A DNA stretch of 64,000 bases from a bacterium (GTDB lineage Bacteria > Myxococcota_A > Polyangia > Nannocystales > Nannocystaceae), in assembly GCA_024742475.1 (NCBI GenBank), contig JANSYI010000021.1, positions 103,768 through 167,767 on the forward strand, written 5' to 3'. Below are positions 34,295-45,106 of this stretch, one piece after another (position 1 is the stretch's first letter; each line of letters opens with the position of its first letter). Made by a program: the position numbers and the translations under genes. The notes under the pieces are model-generated. The model saw only the letters and a list, made by a program, of their open reading frames with translations, was not told the origin of the DNA and did not search any database.

Positions 34295-35752
34295 GTGAAC
34301 TCGATCCATAAGGTTCTTTGTGTTTTGGCTGCGCTCAGCTGCGCGGCGTGTCCCTCCGACGACGGCTCTGGAGACGAGACCGACGGCGCGACGGGTCAGC
34401 AGACCGGCGGCAGCTCGTCTTCGTCCGGTGTCGATCCCACCAACGTTGGCTCATCGGGAGCCGCCTCGAGCAGCTCCAGCGGCGCGGTGGCCGATTCTTC
34501 GTCTTCGGGGGAGCCCTCGACGAGCTCGACGACGGACACCGACACCGACACCGGCCCCGACCTCGAGTGCCCCTACACGCCGGTCGAAGGCACGCCCGCG
34601 ATCACCTTCGAGCAGGTCGCCGACGGCTTCCGCGAGCCGACCCTCGTCGTCGGCGATCCCGTCGACCCCGACGTGCTCTACGTCTTGCAGAAGAGCGGCG
34701 AGGTCAAGCGCCTGCAGCCGGGCGAGACCACCGCGCCCGCGGAGAACTGGCTCGACCTGCCCGTCGCGACCGCCAGCGAAGCGGGCTTGCTGGGCATGGC
34801 GTTCCACCCCGACTATGCCGACAACGGCCTGGTCTACGTGCTGCACAGCGACAGCGTGTCGTCGTGGCGCATCACCGAGTTCCTCGTCGAAGGCGGCGCG
34901 GTCAACACGGGCTCCGCGCGCGACGTCTTTGGCACGGCGCAGCCGGCCGCCAACCACAACGGCGGCATGATTCAGTTCGGCCCCGACGGCATGCTCTACG
35001 CGTCGGTCGGCGACGGTGGCCCGCAGAACGACGCCTGCGGCAACGGACAGAACGGCAACACGCACCACGGCTCGATCATTCGCATCGACGTCACCGCCGA
35101 CGGCAACGCCGACTCGGCGACCTCGTGCGGGAGCGGTGGCGGCTGCAGCTGCCCCGGCGTCGACGGCTTCGACTACACGATCCCCGCGGACAACCCGTTC
35201 GTCGGGGACGGGAGCATTCGCGACGAGATCTACGCGTACGGATTCCGCAACCCGTGGCGCTTCTCGTTCGATCCGGTCGATGGTCAGCTCTTCGTCGCCG
35301 ACGTGGGCCAGGGCGCGTGGGAAGAGGTCACGGTGGTCGAGGCCGGCACCAACCATGGCTGGGGCGACATGGAGGGCAACCACTGCTTCAACGACGGCGG
35401 CTGCGACACCTCGGCCGCGCCCGGGCAGACCAACGCCGACGGCCTGGTCGCTCCGGTGGCCGAGTACTCGCACAACGGGGGAGGCTGCTCGATCACCGGC
35501 TTGGGCAACTACCGATCCTGCGAGATGCCTGGCTTTGCCGGCACGTACTTCTACGCCGACCTCTGCACCGGTGAGGTGTCGGGCGTGACCTACGATGGCA
35601 CCACGGCCAGCGTCACCGAAGTACTCGGCAACGTCCCGGGCAACAACGCAGCGTACGGCGGGGGGTACAACGCCTACGGGGACGTGTTCATCGCGGCTGC
35701 GTCGTTCGTCGACGGTTCGGGCACGATCTTCCGCATCGCGCCTGCGGGCTGA
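34295..35752 (+). CDS. Lipoprotein PQQ-dependent sugar dehydrogenase-like beta-propeller
   Basis: 485 residues. GTG 34295 is preceded by AGAGGA at suitable spacing and begins a lipoprotein leader (HKVLCVLAALSCAAC). A ~65-residue Ser/Gly/Thr/Asp linker (SSSSSGVDPTNVGSSG and TDTDTDTG) follows. The body matches the soluble glucose/sorbosone dehydrogenase propeller: FREPTLVVGDPVDPDVLYVL, GLLGMAFHPDYADNGLVYV, ANHNGGMIQFGPDGMLYAS, YAYGFRNPWRFSFDP, VADVGQGAWEEVTVVEAGTN and HGWGDMEG. Likely a surface or periplasmic aldose dehydrogenase; a non-catalytic role is possible. An in-frame GTG at 34259 is an alternative start. Confidence 0.85.
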   Translation: MNSIHKVLCVLAALSCAACPSDDGSGDETDGATGQQTGGSSSSSGVDPTNVGSSGAASSSSSGAVADSSSSGEPSTSSTTDTDTDTGPDLECPYTPVEGTPAITFEQVADGFREPTLVVGDPVDPDVLYVLQKSGEVKRLQPGETTAPAENWLDLPVATASEAGLLGMAFHPDYADNGLVYVLHSDSVSSWRITEFLVEGGAVNTGSARDVFGTAQPAANHNGGMIQFGPDGMLYASVGDGGPQNDACGNGQNGNTHHGSIIRIDVTADGNADSATSCGSGGGCSCPGVDGFDYTIPADNPFVGDGSIRDEIYAYGFRNPWRFSFDPVDGQLFVADVGQGAWEEVTVVEAGTNHGWGDMEGNHCFNDGGCDTSAAPGQTNADGLVAPVAEYSHNGGGCSITGLGNYRSCEMPGFAGTYFYADLCTGEVSGVTYDGTTASVTEVLGNVPGNNAAYGGGYNAYGDVFIAAASFVDGSGTIFRIAPAG

Positions 35753-35758
35753 GCGGTG

Positions 35759-36913
35759 ATGCATCTTCGAGCGTGGTGGCTGTGGTCCGCGGGTCTGCTC
35801 GCCTGCGCGCCCGCCCCCGCGCCGAAGGTGGTCTCTCCACCGGCTCCAACCTGCGGGCCCGTTGAAACGATCGAAGACCCGGTTCGCATTCCGTTCGGGA
35901 TGTACTCGGTGCCCGTCGATCGGTTCGAGGATCTGTCCGCGGCCGGCATGACGATGGTCGGCCCGTACTACGGCGGGGCCGTCGATGCTGCGGTGTTGGA
36001 TGCCGCCCACGACCGCGGCCTGCGAGTGCTCTATCCGGTCGGCTTCGACGGTGTGCAGGTCGATGACGACGCGCGAGCTCGACTCGAGGCGCAGGTCCAC
36101 GCGGTCGTCGACCATCCGGCGATTGGGGGCTGGTACGTGCTGCCCGAAGAGACGCGCCCGTGGGTCGACGCAGAGGTCGAGTACCTGGCGTGGGTGCGCT
36201 CGACGGTGCATGCCGCAGATCCTCTGCACCGACCTCTGCTGAGCTATCAGCCGAACCATCGCCGCCGCGATGAGCTCGCCGCGGTGTCGGGGTCGCTCGA
36301 CATCGTCACGAGGGGCCTGTACGCGAACTTCGTCGGCGCGACCCATACCCGGGCGTGGGTGCGCGAGGGCGCGAGGAGCATCGCCGAGGCCACGGCCGAA
36401 ACGCAGACCCCGTGGGCCGTGCTCGAGATGTTCGCGCAGCCTGACGCCGAAGACCTGGGCTGGGTGGAGGCGTGGGCGCGACACGATGTGTACGCGAGCC
36501 TCGTCGTCGGCGCCCGAGGATTGCTCGTGTTCTCGGGGTGGCCGCGCGCGGGGTTCGACGCCTATGCGGCATACCTGGGCGCCTACTTGCAGGTGGCCGA
36601 CGAGCTCAACGGCACCGAGTCGCTCGCGACGCCGCTGCTGCGGGGGCGTCCCAGCGACGCGATCGAGCTCGAACGCGTGACCGGGCCGGCGAGGGTCACC
36701 GCTGGAGGCCAAGAGGTCGACAGCGTGGCGTGGGTGGTGGTTCGCGAAGGCGGTACCGCGTGGGCGTACGTGGTGAACTCGGCGGAGGTCGAGGTCGGCG
36801 TGAAGCTCCGGGCTCGCTGCCCGGCACAGAGCGTGGTGGGGCCGACGCTCGAGGGCGACGTGCTCAGGCTGCCTGCGTTGGGGGTCGCCGTGCTGCGCGC
36901 GTCGAGCAAGTGA
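35759..36913 (+). CDS. Lipoprotein with TIM-barrel glycosidase-like fold
   Basis: 384 residues. The leader LWSAGLLACAPAPAP gives a lipobox. The body reads like a (beta/alpha)8 barrel: FGMYSVPVDRFEDLSAAGMT, YYGGAVDAAVLDAAHDRGLR, VLYPVGFDG, AIGGWYVLPEETRPWVD with candidate acidic residues, RPLLSYQPNH, LDIVTRGLYANFVG and a C-terminal beta domain (AWAYVVNSAEVEVGV). Such barrels occur in glycoside-hydrolase-like proteins, but no exact family is recognised. It follows the propeller lipoprotein gene by 6 bp, so the two are probably cotranscribed. The start is GTG 35756 or ATG 35759. Confidence 0.7.
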   Translation: MHLRAWWLWSAGLLACAPAPAPKVVSPPAPTCGPVETIEDPVRIPFGMYSVPVDRFEDLSAAGMTMVGPYYGGAVDAAVLDAAHDRGLRVLYPVGFDGVQVDDDARARLEAQVHAVVDHPAIGGWYVLPEETRPWVDAEVEYLAWVRSTVHAADPLHRPLLSYQPNHRRRDELAAVSGSLDIVTRGLYANFVGATHTRAWVREGARSIAEATAETQTPWAVLEMFAQPDAEDLGWVEAWARHDVYASLVVGARGLLVFSGWPRAGFDAYAAYLGAYLQVADELNGTESLATPLLRGRPSDAIELERVTGPARVTAGGQEVDSVAWVVVREGGTAWAYVVNSAEVEVGVKLRARCPAQSVVGPTLEGDVLRLPALGVAVLRASSK

Positions 36914-37065
36914 ACCCGCGGGCCCTCGAAACGCGGCGGCTCGAAAAGGTTCCCGAGTGCACGGTCGCGAGGGGGCAGGGGTGCCTGGCTGGCCTCGTGC
37001 TCGTAGGGCCTCGATTCGAGTTGACGGCTCGTTCAGTTTGCCTACAGTGTGCGTAGAGGTCTGAC

Positions 37066-38403
37066 ATGTCCTTCCGCACGATTTCGCTCTCCGCGCTCCT
37101 CCTCGTCGCCGTACCCGCCTGCGACAGCACCCAGCCCGAGGACGCGCCCGCCGGTGACGTCGACTTCGGGGCCGCCGGCAAGGCGGATGCAGAGGGCGCG
37201 CTCGCCGTGCTCGGCGAGTTCTCGACGCGCCTGGGCGCGCTGCCAACCTCGGCGGAGATCGACCAGCCCCTTCGAGACAGCGACCAGCTGCCCGACCTCA
37301 CCTCCGTCGCCGACCTCTACGACCGGACCTTCGAGACCGGCGGGGCCGTGCGGGCGTGGCTGGACGCGTCGGGGGTCACCGAGGACGACGTGCACCGCGC
37401 GGCCATGTTCGCCAGTGCGCACGAGTACGAGGTCCGGGACGACGTCGCGACGCACAACGGGGTCGAGTGGACGTCCGATGACATCGAGGCCGTCTACGCG
37501 CTGGCCTGGTTGCTCGCCGACGAGGACCTCCGGCTGAGCATCGGCGACGGGTCCGACGAGCTCAACCCGGCCCTCTTTCACGTCGCCTTCACGCAGCTGC
37601 TCGCCGAGGGCTTTACCGTGGTGTCGGGTCGTGTCGACACGGCCGGTGCGGTCTACGACGGGTTCGAGCTCGAGCCCGAGGTCATCGACCGCGATCGGGC
37701 CGAGGCGATCCTGCGCCACGACGTCGCCGACGCGGCCGCCTACCACCTGATCTTCGCGTCGATCACGACGACCCGAGGCTTTGCGAGCGAGCGCTACATC
37801 CTCGCGACCGACGCGAACGACGAGATCATCGCGGGCTACTGGACGCCGAGCAACGACGTCTTTCCGAGCCTGCACCCCACGCGGCTGTGGATCGCACCCG
37901 AGCGCCCGCGCGAGCCCGCGGCTCCCGTGTCGTTCGAGCAGCTCGATGAGCTCGCGGCAGCGTTCGGCGCAGAGATCCCGCCGCCGACCGGAGACACGTG
38001 GATGTACACCGGCGACCCGGTGCCCTTCACCGAGAACGAGTTCCACTGCGCCAAGGTGGCGATGGAGATCTCCGAGCGGTTCGAGGTCGCGGACATCACG
38101 GTCCGCGCCGAGTTCTCGCCCGTCGACGGCGACTCGTGGAACCACGACCTGCAGGTCAGCCTGCACCACCGTCCGCCGGGCAACGGTCCCAGCCTCGTAC
38201 ACCTCGCCGGTGGCGACTCGGACGAGCGCCCCTGGGACGCGCAGACCGGCGAGTGGACGACCAGTGCGTTCAACTTCGAGGGGAGCGAGAGCGCCTCGGG
38301 CCCCTGGGAGCTGCGCGTCTGCGACGTTGGCTCATTCGGCGACGACCGGGACGAGGTCACCGGCTTCGTCGACGCCTTCGAGATCGAGTTCCATACGCGC
38401 TAG
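37066..38403 (+). CDS. Lipoprotein with C-terminal proprotein-convertase P-domain-like module
   Basis: 445 residues. The leader FRTISLSALLLVAVPAC gives a lipobox. GAAGKADAEG near residue 36 resembles a GKADG element common after the signal in related lipoproteins. Residues ~45-300 form a helical/mixed domain of unknown type. The last ~125 residues (FEVADITVRAEFSPVDGDSW, HDLQVSLHHRPPG, GPWELRVCDVGSFG, GFVDAFEIEF) follow the jelly-roll P-domain pattern found beside secreted proteases. No protease domain is seen. The 152-bp gap upstream (36914-37065) holds nothing recognisable. Convergent with the next gene, 7 bp apart. Confidence 0.72.
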   Translation: MSFRTISLSALLLVAVPACDSTQPEDAPAGDVDFGAAGKADAEGALAVLGEFSTRLGALPTSAEIDQPLRDSDQLPDLTSVADLYDRTFETGGAVRAWLDASGVTEDDVHRAAMFASAHEYEVRDDVATHNGVEWTSDDIEAVYALAWLLADEDLRLSIGDGSDELNPALFHVAFTQLLAEGFTVVSGRVDTAGAVYDGFELEPEVIDRDRAEAILRHDVADAAAYHLIFASITTTRGFASERYILATDANDEIIAGYWTPSNDVFPSLHPTRLWIAPERPREPAAPVSFEQLDELAAAFGAEIPPPTGDTWMYTGDPVPFTENEFHCAKVAMEISERFEVADITVRAEFSPVDGDSWNHDLQVSLHHRPPGNGPSLVHLAGGDSDERPWDAQTGEWTTSAFNFEGSESASGPWELRVCDVGSFGDDRDEVTGFVDAFEIEFHTR

Positions 38404-38410
38404 CGCCTCG

Positions 38411-39850
38411 CTAGTCCCCCAGGCCCACGAACACGCGGCCGACACGGCCCGAGGCGTTGCCGTAGAAGAGGCTGCCCCCGCCGAAGTCGCCGTCGCCGAA
38501 GCGGAAGCCGGCGAAGTCGGAGTAGTCGGCTTCGTCGGCGGCCATTTCCCGGGTGACCTCGAGCGGGTTGCCGCCGTTGTAGCGGGCGAGGATGAGGCGG
38601 TCGTTGCCGCCCACGCCCACGTACAGGTTGTTCGCGCGGTCGAAGATCATCGCGTCGACGCTGTCGAGCGGGTCTGCGGCGTCGCCGAAGTCCAGATAGA
38701 CCATCGGGTCGCCGATGACGCCACCCTCGAGAATGGGGACGCGCAGGACCTGCCCTGCGACGCCGAGGAAGAGGAACCCGTCCTCGGGTCCGTTGATGAC
38801 CGCGCCCGGAGCGGTGAGATCGCTGAGCAGTACGCGGGTGCCCGCGGGGATCGGCTCCTCTCCGCCCGTGCTGCCCCCATCGTCGGGCTCGGGAGGGGAG
38901 GGGTCCCAGACCAGCAGCTGCCCGCCTTCGCCGTTGGTCATGTAGATCTCGTCGTCGATGCGTGCGAGGTGCCGGACCGCGCCGAGCGGCTGGCCGTCGA
39001 CCGTCTCGTCGGAGAGCACCTCGATCGCGCCGCCGTTGATCTGCATCGACTCGAGCGTTTGGTTGGCACTGTTGGCGATGAGCAGCACGTCGATGTCGTC
39101 GTCCCGCTCGGGCACCTGGCCATGCCGAGCGCCGTAGGGTGCGCCGGGGATGTCGAGGCGGCCCATGTGGACCGCGACGTCCTCGCCGAGGTCGTCGTCG
39201 AAGTTGATGTCGAACCAGGAGACGAAGCCCTCTTCCATCGTGGCCCACAGCTCTCCGCCGCGGAAGTTGACGGTGGCAGGCGTCCCGAGCTGCTCGGTGT
39301 CTTCGATGCCTGGCAGCGCCTCCTGGAAGCGCACGCCGACGACCTCGATGGTGACCTCGGCCGTGCGCTCCACCTCGTTGCGGACGGCGGTGAGGGTGAA
39401 CGTGAGCACGTCGCCTCCGGATGCGTCGGCGGGGACGTCGATGAGTGGCGACTGGGTGTCGAGGCCCGTGGCGTTGGCGTCGGGGCCCCCGGTCTGCGCC
39501 CACGAGAAGTCGTCGGCGAGGATTTCGGAATCCAGCGGCACTCGTGGCCCCGCGATGACGCGGATCGGATCGTCGGGCACGTCGATCTCTGGTCCGGGAA
39601 CGCAGACATCGTGCACGCACTGAAGCGTTCCGATGCAGTTGCCCTCGAGGCAGACGCAGGTCTCCTGGCCGGCGATGCAGTCGGTGGGGCCGGTCGGCAT
39701 GGGGTCGGTCGTCGGAGCCGTCCCACTGGTTTCGGCGCTCGAGGTGCTCCCCGCGCTGTCCGTGTCTTCTTCGTTCGCGCCGCTCTCTTCGCAGCCCGCG
39801 AAGCACAGCGTCGCCGCGAGGACCAAGCCAATCCGATGACCAAGCTTCAT
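38411..39850 (-). CDS. Lipoprotein with Cys-rich spacer and beta-propeller domain
   Basis: 479 residues. The leader MKLGHRIGLVLAATLCFAGC ends in a lipobox (Cys20); a Thr/Ser linker follows, then a small Cys-rich segment (CIAGQETCVCLEGNCIG). An Ig/cadherin-like part (PLIDVPADASGGDVLTFTLT, VERTAEVTIEVVGV) comes next. The C-terminal ~300 residues are repeated beta sheets with asparagine/glycine turns (ATVNFRGGELWATMEEGF, DVLLIANSANQTLES, AVINGPEDGFLFLGVAG, DRANNLYVGVGGNDRLI) typical of SMP-30/NHL-type propellers. Enzymatic activity is not evident. Likely a surface sensor or binding protein. Confidence 0.7.
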   Translation of the reverse strand: MKLGHRIGLVLAATLCFAGCEESGANEEDTDSAGSTSSAETSGTAPTTDPMPTGPTDCIAGQETCVCLEGNCIGTLQCVHDVCVPGPEIDVPDDPIRVIAGPRVPLDSEILADDFSWAQTGGPDANATGLDTQSPLIDVPADASGGDVLTFTLTAVRNEVERTAEVTIEVVGVRFQEALPGIEDTEQLGTPATVNFRGGELWATMEEGFVSWFDINFDDDLGEDVAVHMGRLDIPGAPYGARHGQVPERDDDIDVLLIANSANQTLESMQINGGAIEVLSDETVDGQPLGAVRHLARIDDEIYMTNGEGGQLLVWDPSPPEPDDGGSTGGEEPIPAGTRVLLSDLTAPGAVINGPEDGFLFLGVAGQVLRVPILEGGVIGDPMVYLDFGDAADPLDSVDAMIFDRANNLYVGVGGNDRLILARYNGGNPLEVTREMAADEADYSDFAGFRFGDGDFGGGSLFYGNASGRVGRVFVGLGD

Positions 39851-39924
39851 GCTCCGATTGTATCGGTCCTACGCAAATCTGGCTGTGTACGGCAGCCGAC
39901 ACCAACGTGGGCGTCAGACCCCCA

Positions 39925-40899
39925 TCAATGGTCGTGGTCGAACAGGCCCGGGTTTTGCTCGATGAGCGCGCGGATCTTCGGGACCAAGTCCTCGGTCATC
40001 GCGCCGAGGTCGTAGTCGGGAGCCCAGCCCCAGTCGTTGCGGGCGTTGCTGTCGTCGAGCACGCGAGGCCACGAGTCGAGGATGGCCTGGCGACGCGGGT
40101 CGGACGCGAACGTGATGTTCACGCCCGCAATGGCTGTTGCCACGCTCTGCGCGATCTCTTCGGCCGTGGGAGAGAACGCGGCGATATTGTACGTGCAGCG
40201 TCGCAGCGCACCGCGGGATGCCTCGGAGAGGTCGACCAAGGCGCGAATGCCGTCGGGCATGTACATCAACGGGATGCGCGTATCGGGGCGACAGAACGCC
40301 TCGTAGTGCCCGAGCCGTACGCCGTCGGTGTACATGAACAGGGCGTAGTCGCTGGTCCCGCCGCCGGGGAGCGACGCGCTGATGAGGCCCGGGAAGCGGA
40401 CCGCTCGAAAGTCGACGCCGAAGCGGCGCCAGTAGTAGTCGCCGAGCAGCTCGCCGGCGACCTTGGTGACCCCGTACATCGTCGTGGGCTGAAGGGGGAC
40501 GTCGTCGACGACCGTGGCGGGCAGCCCAGGCCCGAACACGGCGATGGTGCTGGTGAAGATGACGCGCTCGACCTCGAGCTTGCGGCACGCCTCGAGCACG
40601 TTGACCGTGCCGTTTTGGTTGACGTCGTAGGTGCGCTGCGGGACCTCTTCGCCGCGGGCGCTCAAGATGGCGGCGAGGTGAAACACCCGATGAGGCCGCA
40701 CCTTGGTGAACAGGGCCTCGACCGAATCCGCGTCGGTCACATCGAGGGCGTGCCAAGGCACCGACGCGTCGAGCTGCGCCGCATCAGGCCGCGGGGCGAT
40801 GTCCGAGCCGTGCACGTCGTAGCCGCGGGCTTGCAAAACACGGATCAGATCGAGACCGACCTGACCTCCGGCACCCGTCACCAAGCAGCGCGTCGTCAT
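39925..40899 (-). CDS. SDR-type L-threonine 3-dehydrogenase
   Basis: 324 residues, NAD-dependent extended SDR. Rossmann motif CLVTGAGGQVGLDLIRVLQ, FHLAAILSARGEEVPQ, Ser in FTSTIAVFGPG, and YxxxK in TMYGVTKVAGELLGDYY. The substrate-side signatures RAVRFPGLISASLPGGGTSD, a DTRIPLMYMPDGIRAL segment and LSEA are those of the epimerase-like threonine dehydrogenases rather than UDP-sugar epimerases. The product, 2-amino-3-ketobutyrate, is the substrate of Kbl encoded 9 kb away. Zinc-type Tdh is unrelated to this family. ATG 40899 (MTTRCLVTG). Standalone gene with short flanking gaps. Confidence 0.87.
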   Translation of the reverse strand: MTTRCLVTGAGGQVGLDLIRVLQARGYDVHGSDIAPRPDAAQLDASVPWHALDVTDADSVEALFTKVRPHRVFHLAAILSARGEEVPQRTYDVNQNGTVNVLEACRKLEVERVIFTSTIAVFGPGLPATVVDDVPLQPTTMYGVTKVAGELLGDYYWRRFGVDFRAVRFPGLISASLPGGGTSDYALFMYTDGVRLGHYEAFCRPDTRIPLMYMPDGIRALVDLSEASRGALRRCTYNIAAFSPTAEEIAQSVATAIAGVNITFASDPRRQAILDSWPRVLDDSNARNDWGWAPDYDLGAMTEDLVPKIRALIEQNPGLFDHDH

Positions 40900-40981
40900 T
40901 GAGGACCGCGATGATGGCCTGTGGGCCCGGGCCAGAGCAAGACGCGAGCGCCGCGACGTGAGTTCTCGTCGGGCGGTGCGC

Positions 40982-42652
<1,671 letters not shown>

Positions 42653-42677
42653 GGAACCCAATCTAACAGAACCACGA

Positions 42678-42709
42678 ACGAGGGCCTCAGCTTGCGCGGA
42701 GGCCCTCGT
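42678..42709 (-). terminator. Hairpin terminator after the TRL lipoprotein gene
   Basis: A perfect 11-bp inverted repeat (ACGAGGGCCTC at 42678-42688 and its complement at 42699-42709, 10-nt loop) lies 38 bp after the stop of the minus-strand lipoprotein gene. It is followed on that strand by a weakly T-rich stretch. It separates that gene from the phosphatase gene. Confidence 0.7.
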
Positions 42710-42746
42710 CGCTGCCTGCGAAAGGCAGCCCATCAGCGCAGCGAGA

Positions 42747-43079
42747 TCACTCGCCGGTGATGATGGTGCAGTTCTTGACGTACACGCCGCCAAGGATGCG
42801 CATGGAGGAGAAGTCGGTGGTGTCGACGCGGGTGATGCCACCGGTCTTCTTGGCGGTGTCGACGCTCATGTCGCCCCAGGCAGCAAGGCCCAGAATACCG
42901 GTTGCGCAGGTCTGGCCCTGCTTGGGACCGGGACGGACGCCGTCGGTGACTTCAGCGGTGGTCGAGGGGCCAACACCCTTGACGCCGGTGTAGAAGATAC
43001 CGGTCGGGGGACCAGCGGAGACCATGGCGCAGCCGGAGGAGAGGGTCGCGAAGGCGAGAGCAGCAGCGAATTTCTTCAT
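42747..43079 (-). CDS. TRL-family small lipoprotein
   Basis: 110 residues. The leader MKKFAAALAFATLSSGC has a lipobox (Cys17). The mature protein GIFYTGVKGVGPSTTAEVTD, ATGILGLAAWGDMSVDTAKK, GGITRVDTTDFSSMRILGGV, with a terminal CTIITGE, follows the TRL-like family pattern (YT-V-G..., ILGL...GD-S...A...GIT, final beta strand with TxxxxGE). These are small outer-membrane-associated lipoproteins of unknown function. A sigma-70-like promoter lies 57-85 bp upstream and a hairpin terminator follows, so it is monocistronic and probably well expressed. Confidence 0.85.
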   Translation of the reverse strand: MKKFAAALAFATLSSGCAMVSAGPPTGIFYTGVKGVGPSTTAEVTDGVRPGPKQGQTCATGILGLAAWGDMSVDTAKKTGGITRVDTTDFSSMRILGGVYVKNCTIITGE

Positions 43080-43135
43080 CGTGTTGTCGTTTCGAGTGAG
43101 TTGAGGCGTTGCCTTCGAAGGACTAACGCGCGCGG

Positions 43136-43164
43136 ACTATAGCGACGCCGATCGGCATGGGCAA
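43136..43164 (-). promoter_or_regulatory. Sigma-70-like promoter of the TRL lipoprotein gene
   Basis: Read on the minus strand: TTGCCC (-35, 43164-43159), 17-bp spacer, TATAGT (-10, 43141-43136). This matches 4/6 and 5/6 of consensus, with transcription expected to start near 43129, about 50 nt before the ATG at 43079. Confidence 0.6.
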
Positions 43165-43204
43165 CTTGCCGACGCCTGTCTCCGATGGCACCGTCCCGTT
43201 TCCA

Positions 43205-43963
43205 ATGAGATCACCTTCGCGTTGTGCACTAGGATTTGCGGTGTTGCTCACGAGCGGGTGCTTTGGTCTCGGGGGGACAGGGGGCCAGGGGCGGTGGCCG
43301 TCGAACGTGCCGGCGGTTCGCAACGCGTCCAGTCGAGAGCAGATCTCGTTGGCCGGCGGCGGCATGGTGTTGTTTTTTCGCCACACTGGCCCGTTTCAGT
43401 CTGCTTTTTCTGGACTGGTCGAGGACCTGACTTCCGGCGGTTGGCAGATTCTCGACGCCAAGGGGACGCTGCACTCCCAGTCGTTGGCAGGATGCGGTCC
43501 AGACTGCGATGAACTGCGTTTCTATGCAGTGACCCGAAGGGTTGGGTATCGCTCGGAGACGCTGCTGCGTGTCTACGCTCCCGACGAGATTCGGCCTCCG
43601 CTCGTGCTCTCGTCGCCCTGCGTGCCCGTGACGCTCAGCCTCGAAGAACTCGACGCCTCCTCACGCTACGCCCCGATCTACGACGTCGATCTCGACCGTG
43701 ACGGCCGCCTCGACGTTTACGTTCCCAGGCTCGAAGGGGAGCAGGTCGTCTGGGACGCGCACGTCTTGCGGGGAGGCTGCGGGCATCACGTGGGCACGTT
43801 CGTGCGCCTGCCCGCCGACCCGCACACCACCGAGATGGGGCCCGAAGGCCTGGTCCCACTGACGGTCGCAGAGCCGACGGTCGACGAAGACGGACGGGAG
43901 CGAAAGGTGCCGGTCACCTACCGCTTCAACGGGACCGTCTACGAGCGGCCCGAACCGTCGTAA
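43205..43963 (+). CDS. Lipoprotein, hypothetical
   Basis: 252 residues from ATG 43205 (MRSPSRCALGFAVLLTSGC, lipobox Cys19); earlier in-frame codons lack a signal peptide. The mature part has Gly-rich turns (GLGGTGGQGRW), the strand pair MVLFFRHTGPFQ, four mid-region cysteines (AGCGPDCDELRFYAVT) and a Ca-binding-like DVDLDRDGRLDVYVPRLEGE, reminiscent of an FG-GAP/EF-type Asp loop. The C-terminus KVPVTYRFNGTVYERPE resembles the end of small VCBS-like domains. No family is certain. The 3' end overlaps the next, convergent gene by 38 bp. Confidence 0.68.
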   Translation: MRSPSRCALGFAVLLTSGCFGLGGTGGQGRWPSNVPAVRNASSREQISLAGGGMVLFFRHTGPFQSAFSGLVEDLTSGGWQILDAKGTLHSQSLAGCGPDCDELRFYAVTRRVGYRSETLLRVYAPDEIRPPLVLSSPCVPVTLSLEELDASSRYAPIYDVDLDRDGRLDVYVPRLEGEQVVWDAHVLRGGCGHHVGTFVRLPADPHTTEMGPEGLVPLTVAEPTVDEDGRERKVPVTYRFNGTVYERPEPS

Positions 43964-44999
43964 AACTCGGGTCGGTCGCGCTTGCCGTGACGATCAGCGT
44001 CTCGCCGTCACGCTCGACGAGCGCGAGGGCGACGGGGCCTTCTCCCACGTCGTAGCGCGCGACGGGAGCGGTACGGCCCGCACCGACGCCCGGGAGAACC
44101 TCCACCGCGTCGCGATCGGCACGCAGCAGGACGATGTCGACGCGCCCATCATCGTCGACGTCTGCCAGAGCGCCCGCGGTGAACGCTCCCCCCGAGAGTT
44201 TCTCGGGGGTGTCGAGCCAGCCGAAGCCGGCGCTGCGGTTCAGCCACGCTCCGTTCGGACCCGTCACCAGCACATCGGGCAGGCCGTCCTCGTCGAAGTC
44301 GGCGGCGTGCAGGTGTGCAGGCGAGCGAACGCGGGTCGTCCACTCGTCGCTGAGCTTGCCATGCGTCGTGTTCCGAAAGACGCGGAGGTGGTCGGGGATC
44401 GGCGACCCCTCGCGGCCCGACCAGACGCCGGCGAGCACATCGAGGCTGCCTTCGCGATCGAGGTCGGCCAGCAGCACCGAGGGCGTGCTTCGTCCCTTGG
44501 GCGAGAGCGGAACGTGCCGAGGGCTGCCGAAGCCGTTGGTCCCGCCGAACAGCAGGTGCAGCGCCGGGGCGGGGCCGTCCGAGGCGACCACGATGTCGGT
44601 GTGTCCGTCGCGGTCGAGATCTCCGGATACCAGTCGCAGCGGCGCAGGGTCGAACGAGGCGACGTCCACGGGCTCGGCGTTGCCGTCGATGACGACGACG
44701 GTGCCCGAGCTTCCATGGGCGACCGCCCACCGGCCCTCGCCCAGCACGGCGAGGTCGTCGGCGGGCTCGGGCAGCGCGACGAACCGGGACGTCCACCCGC
44801 GGTCGACGAACACGTCGTGCACGCCGATCGCGTCGTATCCTTCATAGAGGCTGACGACGGCACCGGGGCGCGCCGCCGCCATGACCCGGCGCGGCGGCGC
44901 ATCGGCCGGGTGGGTGGAACTCGCAGACCCGTGACCACACGCGCCCATCAGGAGCAAGGTCGTTGCGAGGCCAAGGACGTGTCTTCGGCGCTTCCTCAT
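43926..44999 (-). CDS. FG-GAP/VCBS-repeat lipoprotein
   Basis: 357 residues. The leader RRRHVLGLATTLLLMGAC gives a lipobox. At least four repeats with Asp-rich calcium loops are visible: SGDLDRDGHTDIVVASDG, LLADLDREGSLDVLAGVW, AADFDEDGLPDVLVTGPNG and LADVDDDGRVDIVLLRAD. This integrin-alpha-like beta-propeller is common in secreted bacterial proteins and usually mediates binding. No enzymatic domain. ATG 44999 starts the signal sequence; seven additional codons upstream are possible. Convergent overlap with the preceding plus-strand gene. Confidence 0.82.
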   Translation of the reverse strand: MRKRRRHVLGLATTLLLMGACGHGSASSTHPADAPPRRVMAAARPGAVVSLYEGYDAIGVHDVFVDRGWTSRFVALPEPADDLAVLGEGRWAVAHGSSGTVVVIDGNAEPVDVASFDPAPLRLVSGDLDRDGHTDIVVASDGPAPALHLLFGGTNGFGSPRHVPLSPKGRSTPSVLLADLDREGSLDVLAGVWSGREGSPIPDHLRVFRNTTHGKLSDEWTTRVRSPAHLHAADFDEDGLPDVLVTGPNGAWLNRSAGFGWLDTPEKLSGGAFTAGALADVDDDGRVDIVLLRADRDAVEVLPGVGAGRTAPVARYDVGEGPVALALVERDGETLIVTASATDPSFTTVRAARRRSR

Positions 45000-45106
45000 G
45001 CGAGCGGACGGAATATACACGGGGACAAGTGGTCGAAGGGCGCGCGCTGTTGTGGAGCCAAGGTCGCTTTTTCGGTAGCCTTTGCTCGGTGCGCAGCCAC
45101 GCGTAC

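Noticed and set aside
34451..37246. A ~930-codon open frame antisense to the propeller and barrel lipoprotein genes
   Set aside because: The product is Arg/Ala/Val/Gly-rich without motifs, and the plus strand has two clear lipoproteins.
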